Shown here in pieces: positions 13,233-25,630 of a stretch of DNA of 64,000 nt. The position numbers and the translations under genes were made by a program. Under the pieces are notes generated by a model. That model was not told the origin of the DNA. It saw only the letters and a list, made by a program, of their open reading frames with translations, and did not search any database. The stretch's first letter is position 1. Each line of letters begins with the position of its first letter. The stretch lies in contig NC_134117.1 of the NCBI RefSeq assembly GCF_040939455.1, positions 62,766,501 through 62,830,500 on the forward strand, in the 5' to 3' direction. This DNA is from Microcebus murinus. Taxonomy: Eukaryota > Chordata > Mammalia > Primates > Cheirogaleidae.

Positions 13233-13330
13233 TATTTGCAATATTCCAAAATTCAAAAATATTCAAATTTGAAACACTTCTTGTTTCAAGCATTTCAGAT
13301 GAGAGAAACTCAAGTTGTATTCTCTTTTCT
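13233..13330. mobile_element. Tigger-like DNA transposon scrap
   Basis: The words 'caatattccaaaattcaaaa', 'atttgaaacacttcttg' and 'tttcaagcatttcagatgag' resemble the terminal part of a second Tigger-group MITE, whose terminus reads roughly GGTTGAGTATCCCTTATCC on the other strand. It abuts MER2 directly. Family assignment is uncertain. Confidence 0.45.
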
Positions 13331-13598
13331 TATATCTTCTGGAAGAGCTTTAGATTATTGGTGTAATTTCTTCCTTAAGTGTTCAGTAGAATTCACCAGT
13401 AGATTTACTGGGGCCTGGTGCTTTCTGTTTTGAATGGTTATTAATTATAGATTCAATTACTTCAATAGATAGTAGACCTATTCAGATTATCTATTTCTTC
13501 TTTTGTGAGTTTTTGCAGATTGTGCCTTTAAAGGAATTGGTCTGTTTCATCAAGGTTATCAAATTTTGGGGGGTAGAGCTAGTCATAATATCCCTTTA

Positions 13599-13893
13599 CT
13601 ATTATTATTATTAGTGAAACAGAGTTTCACTCTATGACACTAGCTAGAGTGCAGTGGCATCATCATAACTCACTTCAACTTCAAACTCCTGGGTTGGAGT
13701 GATCCTCCTGCCTTAGGCTCCCAAGTAGTTGGGACTACAGTTGTGTGACACCATGTCCAGCTAATTTTTCTATTTTTCATAAAGATGGGGTCTCACTCTT
13801 GCTCAAGCTGGTGTCAAACTCCTGACCTCAAGCAATCCTCCTGCCTTGGCCTCCCAAAGTGCTAGGACTAAAGTCATGAGCCACCATGCCTGG
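13599..13893 (-). mobile_element. Alu SINE (old, AluJ-like)
   Basis: Complete dimeric Alu in reverse: a T/TTA-rich tail 'ctattattattattag', then 'gagtttcactctatgac', 'gagtgcagtggcatcatc', 'aatttttctatttttcat' in the middle and 'gccaccatgcctggcc' at the 5' end. Many substitutions mark it as old. Flanking L1M sequence resumes on both sides in register. Confidence 0.9.
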
Positions 13894-14109
13894 CCTAATT
13901 TTTAAATGTTTATGGAATTTATGGTAATGTCCCATCTTCAATTTTGATATTAGCAATAATGTTTTTCTTTTTTTCTTGTTTATCATGGCTAGAGGCTTAT
14001 TGATTTTATTGATCTTTTCAAAAAACCAGCTTTTGGTTTTGTTGATTTTTTCCCATTGATTTTCTATTTTTAATTCTATTGATTTCTACTCTATTTTTTT
14101 TCAGCTGTT

Positions 14110-14345
14110 TTTGTTTTTATTTACTTAAAAATTTACATACAGTAATCTTCACTCTTTATGGTACACAATTCTGTGAGTTCTGACAAATGCATGGTCATGT
14201 AATCACTACCTTAATCAAGGTACAGAGCCACTACCCCCATCCCACATTCCCTCCTGCTGCCCTTTTGTTCCAACCCTCCACCCACCCTCAATCCCTGGCA
14301 ACCATCGATCCCTTCTTCATTCCTATAGTTTTGCCTTTTTATTTC
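14110..14345 (-). mobile_element. L1M 3' UTR inserted in older L1M
   Basis: 'cacaattctgtgagttctg', 'gacaaatgcatggtcatg' and a C-rich 'ccctgctgcccttttg'-like tract match reverse-complement L1M 3' UTR. It is out of order for the host element, whose ORF2 region continues on both sides. Confidence 0.6.
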
Positions 14346-14614
14346 TTTTTTTCTACTTACTTTCAATTTAATTAGCTTTTTTTCCTGATTTTCTATGGTG
14401 AAATATAAATTATTGATTTTAGATTTTCTTGTTTTCTAATATATGCATTCATTCATTTAAATTCCCCTTAATTTTGCTGCATCTCACAGATTTTGATGAG
14501 TTGTATATTATTTTCAGTTCAAAATATTTTAAAATTTCTCTTGGGATTTCTTCTTTAAACTCTATGTTATTTAGAAGTGTGTTATTTAATATTCAAGTAT
14601 TTTTAGATTTTCTA

Positions 14615-14985
14615 ACTATCTTAGCCCACTTAAGCTGTTGCAACATTGGTAGGCTTATAAACAACAGACATTTACTTCTCATAGTTCTAGAGGCTAGGAA
14701 ATCTAAAATCAAGGAGCTGGCATAATCAGCGTCTGGTGAGAACAGACTTCTTGGTTCATAAACAGCTGTTTTCCTTTTATCCTTACATGGAGGAAGGTCA
14801 AAGGAGCTTTGTTTCTCTTTTATATGAGCATTAATCCCATTCTTAATGGGATTAACCCCATTCATAATGGTTCTATCTTGATGACTAATTACTTTACAAA
14901 ATTTTCACCTCCTAATTCCATCACATTGGAAGTTAGTATTAACTTGAATTTTTGATGGAAACAAAGATAGTGTCAACAATCTTTG
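14615..14985 (-). mobile_element. MLT1-type MaLR solitary LTR
   Basis: The reverse-complement LTR order is clear: 'cttataaacaacagacattt', 'ctcatagttctagaggctag', 'aatctaaaatcaaggagctg', 'gcgtctggtgagaacagac', 'ccttacatggaggaaggtc' and 'cacctcctaattccatcac'. It interrupts the minus-strand L1M. A perfect 11-bp-arm hairpin with a 3-nt loop sits inside (14831-14855). Confidence 0.75.
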
Positions 14986-15660
14986 TTTTATTGACCTATA
15001 ATTTAATTTCATTTGTTATCTGAGAATAGACATTGTATGATTTTTCTTTTTTTTACCTTTGCTTAGGTGTTGCTTGTGACCCAGATTGTGGTCTATCATG
15101 GTGATTATTTCATGAGAACTTGAGAAAAATTTGCAGTCTTCTATTGTTAGATGAAGTAGTCTATAGATGTCAATTATATTCAGTAGGTTGGTGGTACTGC
15201 TGAGTTCTGCTATGTCCTTATAATTTTCTCCTGCTGTACCTGCTCATTGCTGATAAAGCAATATTAAAATCTTCAGCTATAAAATCTTCAGCTTCATTGC
15301 CTTCATCGGTTTCATCTATTGATATAACTCCTTGCAGTTCTGTAGTTTTGCCTCACATATTTTTATGCTTTATTGTTAGGTGGATAAACATTAAAAATTT
15401 TTATGTCATCTTGAACCATTACTCCATTTATCATGATGTAATTAATTCTTCCTTTATCCCTCAAAATTTTCCTTGCTGTGAAGTTTACTCTGTCTGAAAT
15501 TAATATAACTACCTCCCTATTTTTAGTTAGTATTTGCATGGAATATGTTCTATTCCTTTACTTTTAGTTTATATGTGTCATCATACTTAAATGGTTTCTT
15601 GTAGACAATATATATTTGGAAATTGTTTTTTGATTCATTCTAATAATCTGTCTTTTCATG

Positions 15661-15735
15661 CTGTATTATTAACATTATTAACATTAATTAATTAATATTA
15701 ATGTTAATATTAACATTATTAACATGTAGTTATTA
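15661..15735. repeat. AT-rich palindromic repeat
   Basis: Repeats of the word ATTAACAT with a perfect inverted repeat: 13-bp arms at 15676-15688 and 15697-15709 around an 8-nt spacer. Confidence 0.85.
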
Positions 15736-18700
15736 ACATTTAGAGGGATTGAAAATTTGAAAAATTCTAAGTTACTATTCCTTCATTATATGTTTGTCTC
15801 ATGATATATCTTTTTGGTAGCTTTTACTTCATCTAGTTAAATCAGCTGAGAATTAGAGAGAGTACCTCTCAGTTCCTCATATTAGATTTCATCTTAGTTT
15901 TTGTGTCACTGATTTTCTTTTTCTTTCTTGCTTTCTTCCCCTTTATTTTATATTTTATATGTCTTCTAGTGGGTTATTTGTCTAGGCTGAATGGAAAACA
16001 TCACGTCAGATACCATTTAATATTGTGGAAAAATGGAAACAAACTCCATGTGTCTATTCTCTTGAAGACCACAATTACTCACAATGGGTATGCATTTATA
16101 ACTGCATATATATGTGAAAGAAATACTCTGTGTTCATTGGTTCTGTATATTATATGTCTAAAAATATAACATCACTTTTAAAATTAAAAAATGGAAAAAC
16201 ACTTCTGTAGAATATTAATGACTTTCTCATAATATGTTTCATCTTTCTGAGATTAGATGACATGATTATAAAACCCATCAGAGTGCCTAGCAGATGGTAT
16301 ATAACTGATACATTCTATTTTTTTCTATTCCAATTTTCTAGACATGATGTGCCTCAATTTTCCCACAAGTTCCTGGTACAGAATTATCTAATTTCCTTTG
16401 CATTATAAATAAATGTTTTATAAATATTAGGTTAGAAAAATTTTAGTAGCCAGTCTTTTGGAGAATAATATCAAATATGATTGTAATCTGTTTTTTTGTT
16501 TTCTGTCAGGATTCTCTTATTTTTTTCCCCTACATTCCCAATCCCCAGCACACTTAGAGCTTCTGTCTTTTTTCTATTAATGTACCCTTATAATACAATT
16601 GCTACATTCACTGTAATAATAATTATTGAATTTATAGTCAATCATGCATCCGTATTTTAATAACTATTAACTTCATCATATTCTCACAGCATAACAATAA
16701 ATTCCCATAGCCTCCCTTTTATACAAAAGACATGTTATCTACTAATAAAATAATATCACATTGGCTCATGCTGAGAGAGCTAGTTAGATTGCTACCTATA
16801 CTTAAGACTGGACAAATATCAAAGTTGTGGCTTTACCTTACTTGCACTTGAACATTTTCATTGATGTTGACTAGTTTATGACCCTTGAAGAAATATCTAT
16901 ATATTACTTTAAACTGAGTGCATTACTTTTACCTGGTCCAATGCATAATTCATTTTAGAATATTCTTGATTCTTTGCTAAAATCCTCATCCATGACTGAA
17001 GAATGGCCTCCTTTCATTTAAAGATGTTTAAAGCCCTTCTCCCCATTGGCAAACAAAGCACTTCTTTCCTAAGGTTGAAGAATTTTAAATATGATCTTAT
17101 CTTCCTCTAAGCATAAAATTGAAATCTGTCCTACCTTAACATAGGAATCAGTAGTTTGATAAAAAAGGAGGGAACATTGATTTAATGACTCCAGATAGCT
17201 TGGGCAATTCAAAATCTTTTGGCTTTCTTTATGCTCTACTTTTTTATTCACCACTGGATTTATATCCCTCTTAAGTTGTTCTCTCCCATTTTAACCCATG
17301 GGAATAAATGTCTCACATCATTACTGGTTCTCAATAGAGGTAGTAATCATTAAGAAGGCAGTGATTGTGTCAACGATGGATCCCATGTTTAATATAGCTA
17401 AACACAGGAAGAAAGAGAAAATTTACCTAAATTATTTTATACTCAAATGTGTTAAAATAAAATTAGGCAATTTTAATGCTAAAATCTTTAATGTATATGG
17501 CTATTTATTGTTGATACGATTAGCAAAGAAGAGAGATATGGCGCACTGTTCATAATCTTTTGCTCTTGACTCCAAGGCAAAGACATAATCAATGGCTTAA
17601 GCCTTGGGATGGATAAAATGCAGGATGGATGCAATAAAAAATAGCCCTCCATAACTATAGGCTGACCAATTCTGGGTCCACACATAAGAAATGTGTTTAG
17701 AATAAATAAACTATAAATTTAATTTCTAAAGTTCTGTGTGAACAATGAAGTGATATGCCACAGAAATTCTACCAGATGTATGGCATTTTGTGCTCTATTA
17801 TTATTTCTGTGATATTTTTCTGTATCAGAAGCAAGTTTCCATCCATATGATTATTCAACAACATAGCCAAGGTATAAATGAGATTTTTCTCAGTTTTCAC
17901 TTATATAATTCCATCTCTTTTGATACAGCAAAGTATAACAACAAAAACTAACATACAATTTGTGACAGCTGTATCAAACAGCTTTTTATTGTATTTATTC
18001 AATATTTTTATTACGTAAAATGCTATTATGTTTATTTTCTCTTTTGAGACATCCTGAGGTAATTTCCAAAGTATCTCCCAGTGTGTAGCCACGTGATTTT
18101 TCAGGTCTGAGTTTAAGAGCCATGTCAATATAATTATTGTCCAACTTAGATGTGTTTTTCATGTATGTTTCCTTATGATACACAATCTGGAAAACACAAT
18201 TTCTCATTACTAAGTATGCTTTCATGGTTAGGATGCAAAATTTCATCTCTTTCTTCTACTTCATATGTGCCTCATTTTAAGAAGACTTTAGAGAGAAGAT
18301 ATGGATTTGAAGTGGGCTTTGGCAGAAATGATTTGAGAGCTATGAAGTAGAAATAAGTAGAAATTCTGTATGAGGAATCGGTGATGTTAATTTTCACATA
18401 TCAAAAATGTATAATTCTTTTAATTATAAAGCAAATCTAAAAGTGACAAAATTCAAATAATGCCAAATTGATTATTTGGAATGGTTGTTCTTTTGATAAA
18501 AGTCAGAAAATTTGCATAAAATATTTTAAACATATTTTAATATGATAAGAAATACCATAAGATAATTTAAAAATACCAGAATAGAATCTAGCAATAGACA
18601 GAAGCTAGGATTTTAAGCCAGACTGTTGAAGACACTCACCTGGGTTATTTGACAATTTATATAGGGTAACTGAAAGCCCAAGAGGTCAAATAGCACTTTT

Positions 18701-19055
18701 GGTGGTCTCAGTTGGAGGAGATCATATTGGAGTCCAGAGTCTCCTAAGAATGCTTGTCTCTCATAAAACATCACTGCTTTGTTTTGGACCCCCCAAATCA
18801 GCCCACAATAGTGAAGATGAATGGCAGTGAAAGCCCACAAAGGACCAAACCTCACCGTAAGGTCTTCTGGGACTGCTATAGTCCTCAGACAATCTTGATT
18901 GTTACAGGTCCCGGAATCTTATAGAGTGAAAAGAAAATATCTATACATGAAACAGAATGTTAGACCTCCATTTATTTCTGTAATTTTATAAAATAAAAGA
19001 TCACAAAATAATAAATAACAGTCACAAGTAGTGTCAAGATTATGTGAACCAGCAG
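15736..19055. other. AT-rich single-copy DNA
   Basis: No gene or long repeat recognised. A weak MIR-like word set ('tttctgagattagatgac', 'agagtgcctagcagatgg') lies at about 16225-16310. Open frames (for example 17298-17555 plus, 18246-17995 minus) have no recognisable motifs and no splice or promoter context. Confidence 0.5.
16225..16310 (+). repeat. Possible MIR fragment
   Basis: 'tcatctttctgagattagatg' followed by 'cagagtgcctagcagatgg' and 'ataactgata' fits the 3' half of MIR. It is short and diverged. Confidence 0.4.
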
Positions 19056-19163
19056 AAACAACAGATAATTTATTTTTTATTTTATTTTTTTAAATTATTC
19101 TTTCTTCTTTCTTTTTTAAACTCTGCAGTGAAAAAGCTGGAGCTGAAAACAACAGATAATTTA
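19056..19163 (-). mobile_element. 74-bp retro-insertion flanked by 17-bp direct repeats
   Basis: The 17-mer AAACAACAGATAATTTA occurs at 19056-19072 and again at 19147-19163, with no mismatch. Between them, 19073-19146 starts with a T-rich run (an A-tail on the minus strand) and ends in 'gcagtgaaaaagctggagc'. This is the signature of L1-mediated target-primed insertion of a very short transcript end. The source RNA is not recognised. Confidence 0.65.
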
Positions 19164-19459
19164 AACAGACACACAGAAACTTTACTTATTAATGTAAGCA
19201 GAATGGTATTTAAAATAGCTATATATCATCCCCAAGCAGATAAAATACAGGTCTGACATTTTAGCAGATTATTGAAAATGATTTAAAGTTGAATTATAAA
19301 ATTGAAACTTGTCAGCAAGATAACAGAATAGGAAGTTATAGATCTGATTTCCTCTTAGACATACAAATTTAACAATGATATAAGTAATAAAATACTTTTA
19401 TAAAAAGTCCAAAGTCCAAAGAAGAAATTTCATTTTCCTAGACAAGCACATTATGAGGA

Positions 19460-21110
19460 TAAGCCACACTGAAATGTGTAAAAATAGTAATTTCATGTTA
19501 CCTATCTTATCCCCTCCTTCAAGCCAGCACAGCTCAATGCCAAGAGAGATCCTGACTCCTCCCTAAAAGCAGAGGGGAAGAGAGAGTGGCATAAAATAAA
19601 TGTTCAATGTCACTGGCCTTTCATTGTGCTATCCAAAAGATCAGCTTCTGTCTTGCCTCACACAGAGTGCTGAAGGAACTGGAATAGTCCATGTCTGTAG
19701 CAGATGGGGAGATAGGAAGCTTTCTTAGATGAGTATGGCTGTGCTACCCTTGGAGAAGATGAAGAACTGAATCATCTCACCCTGTAGGGAAGGAGGAAAG
19801 TAGCATGGCTCCCATGTCTTTGCCTTTCAATGAACTCCCTGAGGGGCTGATTTCTGTCCCACCTCACACAGAGTGCTAAAAAAATCAGCACAGTCCACAT
19901 TCCACGGGTAGGTTCAGTTGACACAGCTCTATGACTTGCAAAAGGGTAAATAACTGAAACTTCTTCCCCAGGAAGAAGAGTCAGGAAGAGTGGAATGTGG
20001 CCTTGATGTCCCCAGGCTTTCCAGGCACCACCAAAAGGACCAGTTTCTATCTCATTTCAGAGTGCTGAGGAAGTGACATAGTCTGACACCAAGTGGAGCA
20101 AGAGAATATACACTCCTGAAAAACTGACTCTGTGCCTGGTATAGCTAGGAACAACAGCCCCAAATTTCTAGCCAGGCTGATTGGTGATGGTCTTTTCCAG
20201 TTAAAGCCAGTCCATAAAGAATGAGAGAGGGAGATATTTCTTTAAATGTACATAAACTAAGGCAAAGCTACAATGAACATGAAGAATCAGAAACACACAA
20301 CATGAATCTCCAGTAAACAACCCTAAAGAATAAAAATCTCTGAATTACTTGACAAAGAACTGAAAATAATTGTCTTAAAGAAGCTCAATGAGTTATAAGA
20401 GAACACAGATAGACAAACAAAATCAGGTAAATGATACAAGAATACAATGAGAATATTAACAATGATATAGAAACAATAAAAAATATCAAGTAGAAATTCA
20501 GTAGCTAAAAATACACAATACTGACAATAGCTACATTAAAATGGGTAAGAAGAGCAATTTCACTTTGTCCCTGTTATCCTGTTCACCAAACCAGCACCAA
20601 GAAAAATTGCCTCTCCCTCAGGGGAAAGAAAGTTGAGCATGCTTCCAGTGGCCCACCCTTTCAGTGCACTGCCTGAAAAACTAGTTTTAGACTTGTATCA
20701 TACAAAACACTAATGGAATTGTCATAATATACATGTCCAGGGCAACAAAGTAAAAAGAAAAAGGGGCTAGCATGTCAGGTCACTTGTAGTTTGAGAGGGT
20801 CTTAGAATCTTCAGCTGAGCTGATTGGTGAAGATTTTTCACAGTTAAAGTTAGTCTGTAAAGACTGGGAGAGGTGGCTATTTTTTAAATGTGTACACATT
20901 ATTGCAAAGCTACAAGGAACATAAGGAATCAAGAAAATTTGAATAGTCAAAGAAATAAAATAAATCTCCACTAACCAAACTTAGAAAATTAACATCTATG
21001 AAATGTCTGACAAGTAATCAAAATATCCACATTAAAAACTCAGGGAGTTATATGAAAACACAGAAAGACAACAGAAAGAAATCATAAAAAATGATTCATA
21101 AAAAAATTAG
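19460..21110 (+). repeat. Imperfect tandem repeats in the L1M 5' region
   Basis: Two large units are visible. Sequence at about 20160-20500 ('gctgattggtgatggtctt', 'aaagctacaatgaacatga') recurs at about 20800-21110 ('gctgattggtgaagattttt', 'aaagctacaaggaacataag'), an offset near 634 bp. The first unit also contains three sub-repeats of roughly 200 bp whose cores are near 19640, 19850 and 20040 ('cctcacacagagtgct' type). The second unit has one, near 20680. Confidence 0.65.
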
Positions 21111-22117
21111 AATACCAACAAGAGACAAAAAGCATCACAAAAACAACCAAACTATCAAAAAGAACAAAACAGAAATTGTGGCACTAAATAATGCAATAAT
21201 TGAACTAAAAAGCTATTAGAAGGAATCACCAGAGGAATTGATCAAGGAGAAGAAAGAATCAGTGAATACAAAGACAGGTCATTTGCATTAGCCAAACAGA
21301 GAAGAAAAAGAGAACAAAATAGAGTGAAAAACACTAAAGGAATTATGGGATGCCATTAAATGTACCAATATACATAATTATAGAGTCCCAGAAGGAGACA
21401 AAAGAAAGGGACAGAGAGCTCAGTCAAAGAAATAGTGGGTGAAATTTTTCAAAAATCTGGGAAAGAAAATGTAAAACCAAATTCTAAAAGGTCAAAGGAT
21501 ACCAAATAGTATGAATCCTAAGAAGTCTACACTGAGACACACTATAACAAAACTGTAGAAAGTTAAGGAGAAAGAGAGGATTTTAAAAGCATTATGAGAA
21601 AAGCTACTTGTCACATACAAGAGAATATACACAGGACTATCATCAAATTTCTCAGGAGAAACTTTAAAGGCCAAGAGTGAGTGGAGAGACATGCTCAAAG
21701 TACCAAGAGAAAAAAAATTGTCAGTGAAGAATAAAATGCCCATCAAATCTGTCCATCAAAAATGAAGAGGAGATAAAGAGCTGAGAGGACTCATTACCAC
21801 TAGACCTGGCTTATAAGAAATGCTTCAAGTTGAAATGAAAAGACACTAAACAACAATATTTCACAGAATATAAAATACATTTGAAAGTATAAATCTCACT
21901 GGTAAAGATAAATATATAGTCAAATTCAGAATACTACAATATAGGGGTGTGTAAACCACTTTACTTTTAGTATAAAAGATGAAGAATAAATTATTAAGAA
22001 TAAATTTAACCAAAATATATTGATGGATGCACAATATAAAAATATACAAATTGTAACACCAATAACTTTAAAGTTATTGTGGGGGGAGCAAATGAGTAAA
22101 GTTTTTATATGCAATTG

Positions 22118-22143
22118 AACTTAAGTTGTTAACAACTTAAGTT
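22118..22143. repeat. Perfect 26-bp palindrome
   Basis: Centred on GTTGTTAACAAC with AACTTAAG arms on each side, self-complementary over all 26 bases. A near-copy of the arm follows at 22144-22160. It lies in decayed L1M. Confidence 0.9.
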
Positions 22144-22793
22144 GTTATCAACTTATAACACACTATTATAACTATAAGATGTTTTATGTAAACCTCATGG
22201 TAACCACAAAGAAAATACCTGTATAAGATACATAAAAGAAAAAGAGAAAGGCATCAAAGCATATCACTAAAAAAAATTAACAAATAACAGCAAGGAATAC
22301 AGCAAGAGAGGAAAAGAGGGACAAAGCAACTACAAAACAGACAGAAAACAATAAACAAAATTTCAATAGTAAGTTCTTACCTAAACATAATTAATTTAAA
22401 TACAAATGGATTATACTCTCCAGTCAAAATACACAGATTGGCTGAATGAAGAATAAAGCAACACCCACCTATACACAAGAGGATAGAAGAGGATCATTTC
22501 AGATTTAAGAACACACGCTGAAAGTGAAGAAATAAAAAAAGGCATTTAATGTAAGTAGTAACCAAAAGCAAGCAGGGGTGCCTATTCATATATCAGAAAA
22601 AATAGGCTTTAATCAAAAAAGTTACAAAAGACAAAGAAGGTCATCATATGGTAAAGGGGTCAATTCAACAAAAAGATGTAACAATTATAAACATATATTT
22701 ATCCTCAACCTCAGAGTACCTAAATATATAACATAAACATTGATATTTCTAAAGGAAGAAATAGAGAGCAATACAATAATAATGGGAGACTTT

Positions 22794-24460
22794 AACACCT
22801 CACTTTTTTTAATTTCACCATATTATGGGGGTACAAATGTTTAGGTTACGTGTGTTGCCTCCCCTCCCCCCCCGTTCCTCGGAGTCAGAGCTTCAAGCGT
22901 GTCCATCCCCCAGATGGTGCACATCACACTCATTATGTATATATGTACCCATCTCCCTGCCACCTCCCATCTGCCTGATACCCGATAAATATTATTCCTA
23001 TATGTCCTCTTAGGTGTTGATCAATTCATACCAATTTGCTGGTGAGTACATTTGGTGCTTATTTTCCCATTCTTGGGATATATCACTTAGTAGAATGGGT
23101 TCTAGCTCTATCCAGGAAAATACAAGACGTGCTATATCATCATTGTTTCTTATAGCTGAATAGTATTCTATGGTATACATATACCACATTTTATTAATAC
23201 ACTCATGTATTGATGGGCACTAGGGTTGTTTCCACATCTTTGCAATTGTGAATTGTGCTGCTATAAACATTTGAATACAGATATCTTTTTTATAGAGTGT
23301 CTTTTGTTATTTTTGGTAGATGCCCAGTTATTGGATTGCTGGATCAAATGGTAGATCTAGTTGTATTACTTTAAAGTATCTCCATATTGCATTCCACAGA
23401 GGTTGCACTAGTTTGCAGTCCCACCAGCAACGTAGGAGTGTTCCTATCTCTCCACATCCATGCCAACAATTGTTGTTTTGGAATTTTTTGATAAAGGCCA
23501 TTCTCACTGGAGATAAGTGACATCTCATTGTGGTTTTGATTTGCATTTCCCTGATGATTAGAGTTGTCGAGCATTTTTTCATATGTTTCTTGGCCATTAT
23601 TCTTCTTTTGAAAAGTTTCTGTTCATGTCCTTTGCCCTCTTTTTGATAGGGCTGTTTGATTTTTTTTCTTGCTGATTTTCCTGAGTTCTAAATAGATTCT
23701 AGTTATCAGCCCTTTATCAGATGTATAGCTTGCAAAAATCTTCTCCCATTCTGTAGGATGTCTGTTTGCACTTGTAATGGTTTCCTTGGCAGTGCAGAAG
23801 CTTTTTAATTTGATCAGGAAACCCATATCATGCTCATGGGTTGGCAGAATCAACATTGTTAAAATGTCTGTACTACCCAAAGTGATCTACAGAGTCAATG
23901 CAATCCCTATTAAAATACCATCATCATTTTTTAGATATAGAAAAATAATTTTATGCTTCATATGGAACCAGAGAACACCCTGTATAGCAAAAGCAATCCT
24001 AGGCAATAAAAACAAAGTGGGAGGTATCTATTTACCAGACTTCAAACTATATTACAAGGCTATAGTAATTAAAACAGCTTACAACTGGCACAAGAACAGG
24101 GACATTGACCAGTGGAACAGAATAGAGAACCCAGATATAAAACAATTCTCTCTAATCTTTGACAAAGCAGACAAAAACATACACTGGGGAAAAAATCTTT
24201 ATTCAATAAATGGTGCTGGGAAAACTGGATAGCCACATGTAGAAGACCGAAACAGGATCCACACCTTTCACCTCTCACAAAAATCAATTCATGCTGGGTA
24301 ATAGACTTAAACCTAAGGTGTGAAACTATTAGAATTCTAGAGAAAAACATTGGAAATACTCTTGTGGACATTGACCTAGGCAAAGAATTTATGAAGAGGA
24401 TCCCAAAGGCAATAACAACAACAACAAAAATAAATAAGTGGGATCTGAACACCTCATTTT
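22794..24460. mobile_element. Young-family L1 with 5' inversion (twin priming)
   Basis: The left part, 22811 to about 23815, is minus-strand L1: 3' UTR reverse complement with 'catattatgggggtacaaat', then the ORF2 C-terminus. The right part, about 23816 to 24447, is plus-strand ORF2 sequence that ends where the left part begins in L1 coordinates: it matches 36805-37440 of the full-length copy, and the left part continues from about 37443. Outer direct repeats are 'aacacctca' plus a T-run at 22794-22806 and 24448-24460. The host L1M continues outside both. This is one 5'-inverted insertion of about 1.65 kb. The 151-codon frame at 23777-24232 is a chimera across the inversion and not a gene. 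Confidence 0.88.
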
Positions 24461-25630
24461 TAATAAAGAATAGAACATGAAGTGAGAATACAATGAAAAA
24501 AGAGCAGAAAATCAATAAGGAAATAGTATTGAATATATATATGTAGGCAAAAAAGATATACATGTGTACATATACTTTACATGGTTCAAATAAACATTCA
24601 GCAGATTCAGACTAGAGGAAAACTACCATTTAAGTACATTTTTAAAAAACAACACTAACAAAATCCTAGAGCAAGCATTAATTATACTTAGTGGGGAAAT
24701 GTCAAAAGTTTTCTATTTTGGATTAGGAAAGAACACAGGAAGCACACTTTCACAACTTTCATTTACCATTGTATTGGAAGCTTAACAAATATGATCAGGC
24801 AAATATAAATAAAAGGAACAAAATCAAGGAGGAATACATAAAAATGCTGCCATACACAATACAGTATTTATGTAAAGTAGCCCAAACATTTTCATAAAAC
24901 TTATTAGAATTAATAAGTGAATTTAGTAAGCATGTTACTAAATTCAACACAATTATCTTATACAATTATCACTTGCATATTCATGCAATCAAAAAAATAA
25001 AAGTTTATCTTTCCCAATATGATCAGACATGTCAAATTCCTTTCAATACTCTTAACAAAAGAAGCATAAAGTTTCTTCACAGAAAATTATAAATCATTAT
25101 TGAGAGTAATTATCTAACTTCTAAGAACATACAGTCATTATGGTTTAGCAGACTAAATATTGCAAGCATTCAAGACAAGACCAATAAAAATCTCAATAGT
25201 TGTGTGTTTGCAACTTTTTAAGCTGATTCTAAAATTTATATGGAAGTGGAAATGACCATGAATGGCTAAAGCTCTCTTGAAAATGATTTGCTTTCCTGGT
25301 TATGAAGCTCTTAACAAAGCTACTTTAAGGTTGCATGGTATTGACATAAAAATATACAGATCAATAGAATAAAATACAGTTTATAATTAGACTCATTCAT
25401 ATTTGAGCACTATATTATTGCAGTTTGGAACTAAAGAGTAGTCTTTCTAAATAAGTGTATTGAGACAATTGATTATATAATTCAAGAAATGAAAATTATT
25501 TCACCTTATATCAAAAATCATTTTCTGACTGATTTTATACCTAAATGAGAAGGATAAGAAAATACTATCCCAGAAGAAAATATAGGGGAATATATTCATG
25601 AACTGAAATTTGGACAAAATATCTATTTAC

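Larger units (their letters stand above)
10445..15660 (-). mobile_element. Decayed L1M element with several nested insertions
   Basis: Reverse-complement L1: 3' UTR at about 10445-10935, then ORF2 from C-terminus to N-terminus through about 15660. Recognisable reverse-complement words include 'aaatattttctcccattctg' (11045), the region opposite the reverse transcriptase active site near 12045-12075 ('agatacaagatcatgtcatc'), and endonuclease-proximal sequence after 14990. Interruptions are MER2 (13031-13232), a Tigger-like scrap (13233-13330), an Alu (13599-13893), a foreign L1M 3' end (14110-14345) and an MLT1-type LTR (14615-14985). No reading frame survives; the minus-strand piece 12979-12749 still shows a damaged L1 ORF2-like stretch. 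Confidence 0.85.

Noticed and set aside
23777..24232. 151-codon plus frame
   Set aside because: Crosses the inversion junction of a twin-primed L1; a chimera of antisense and sense ORF2, not a gene.
24069..24563. 164-codon minus frame
   Set aside because: Antisense to the ORF2 part of the inverted L1 and running into host L1M.
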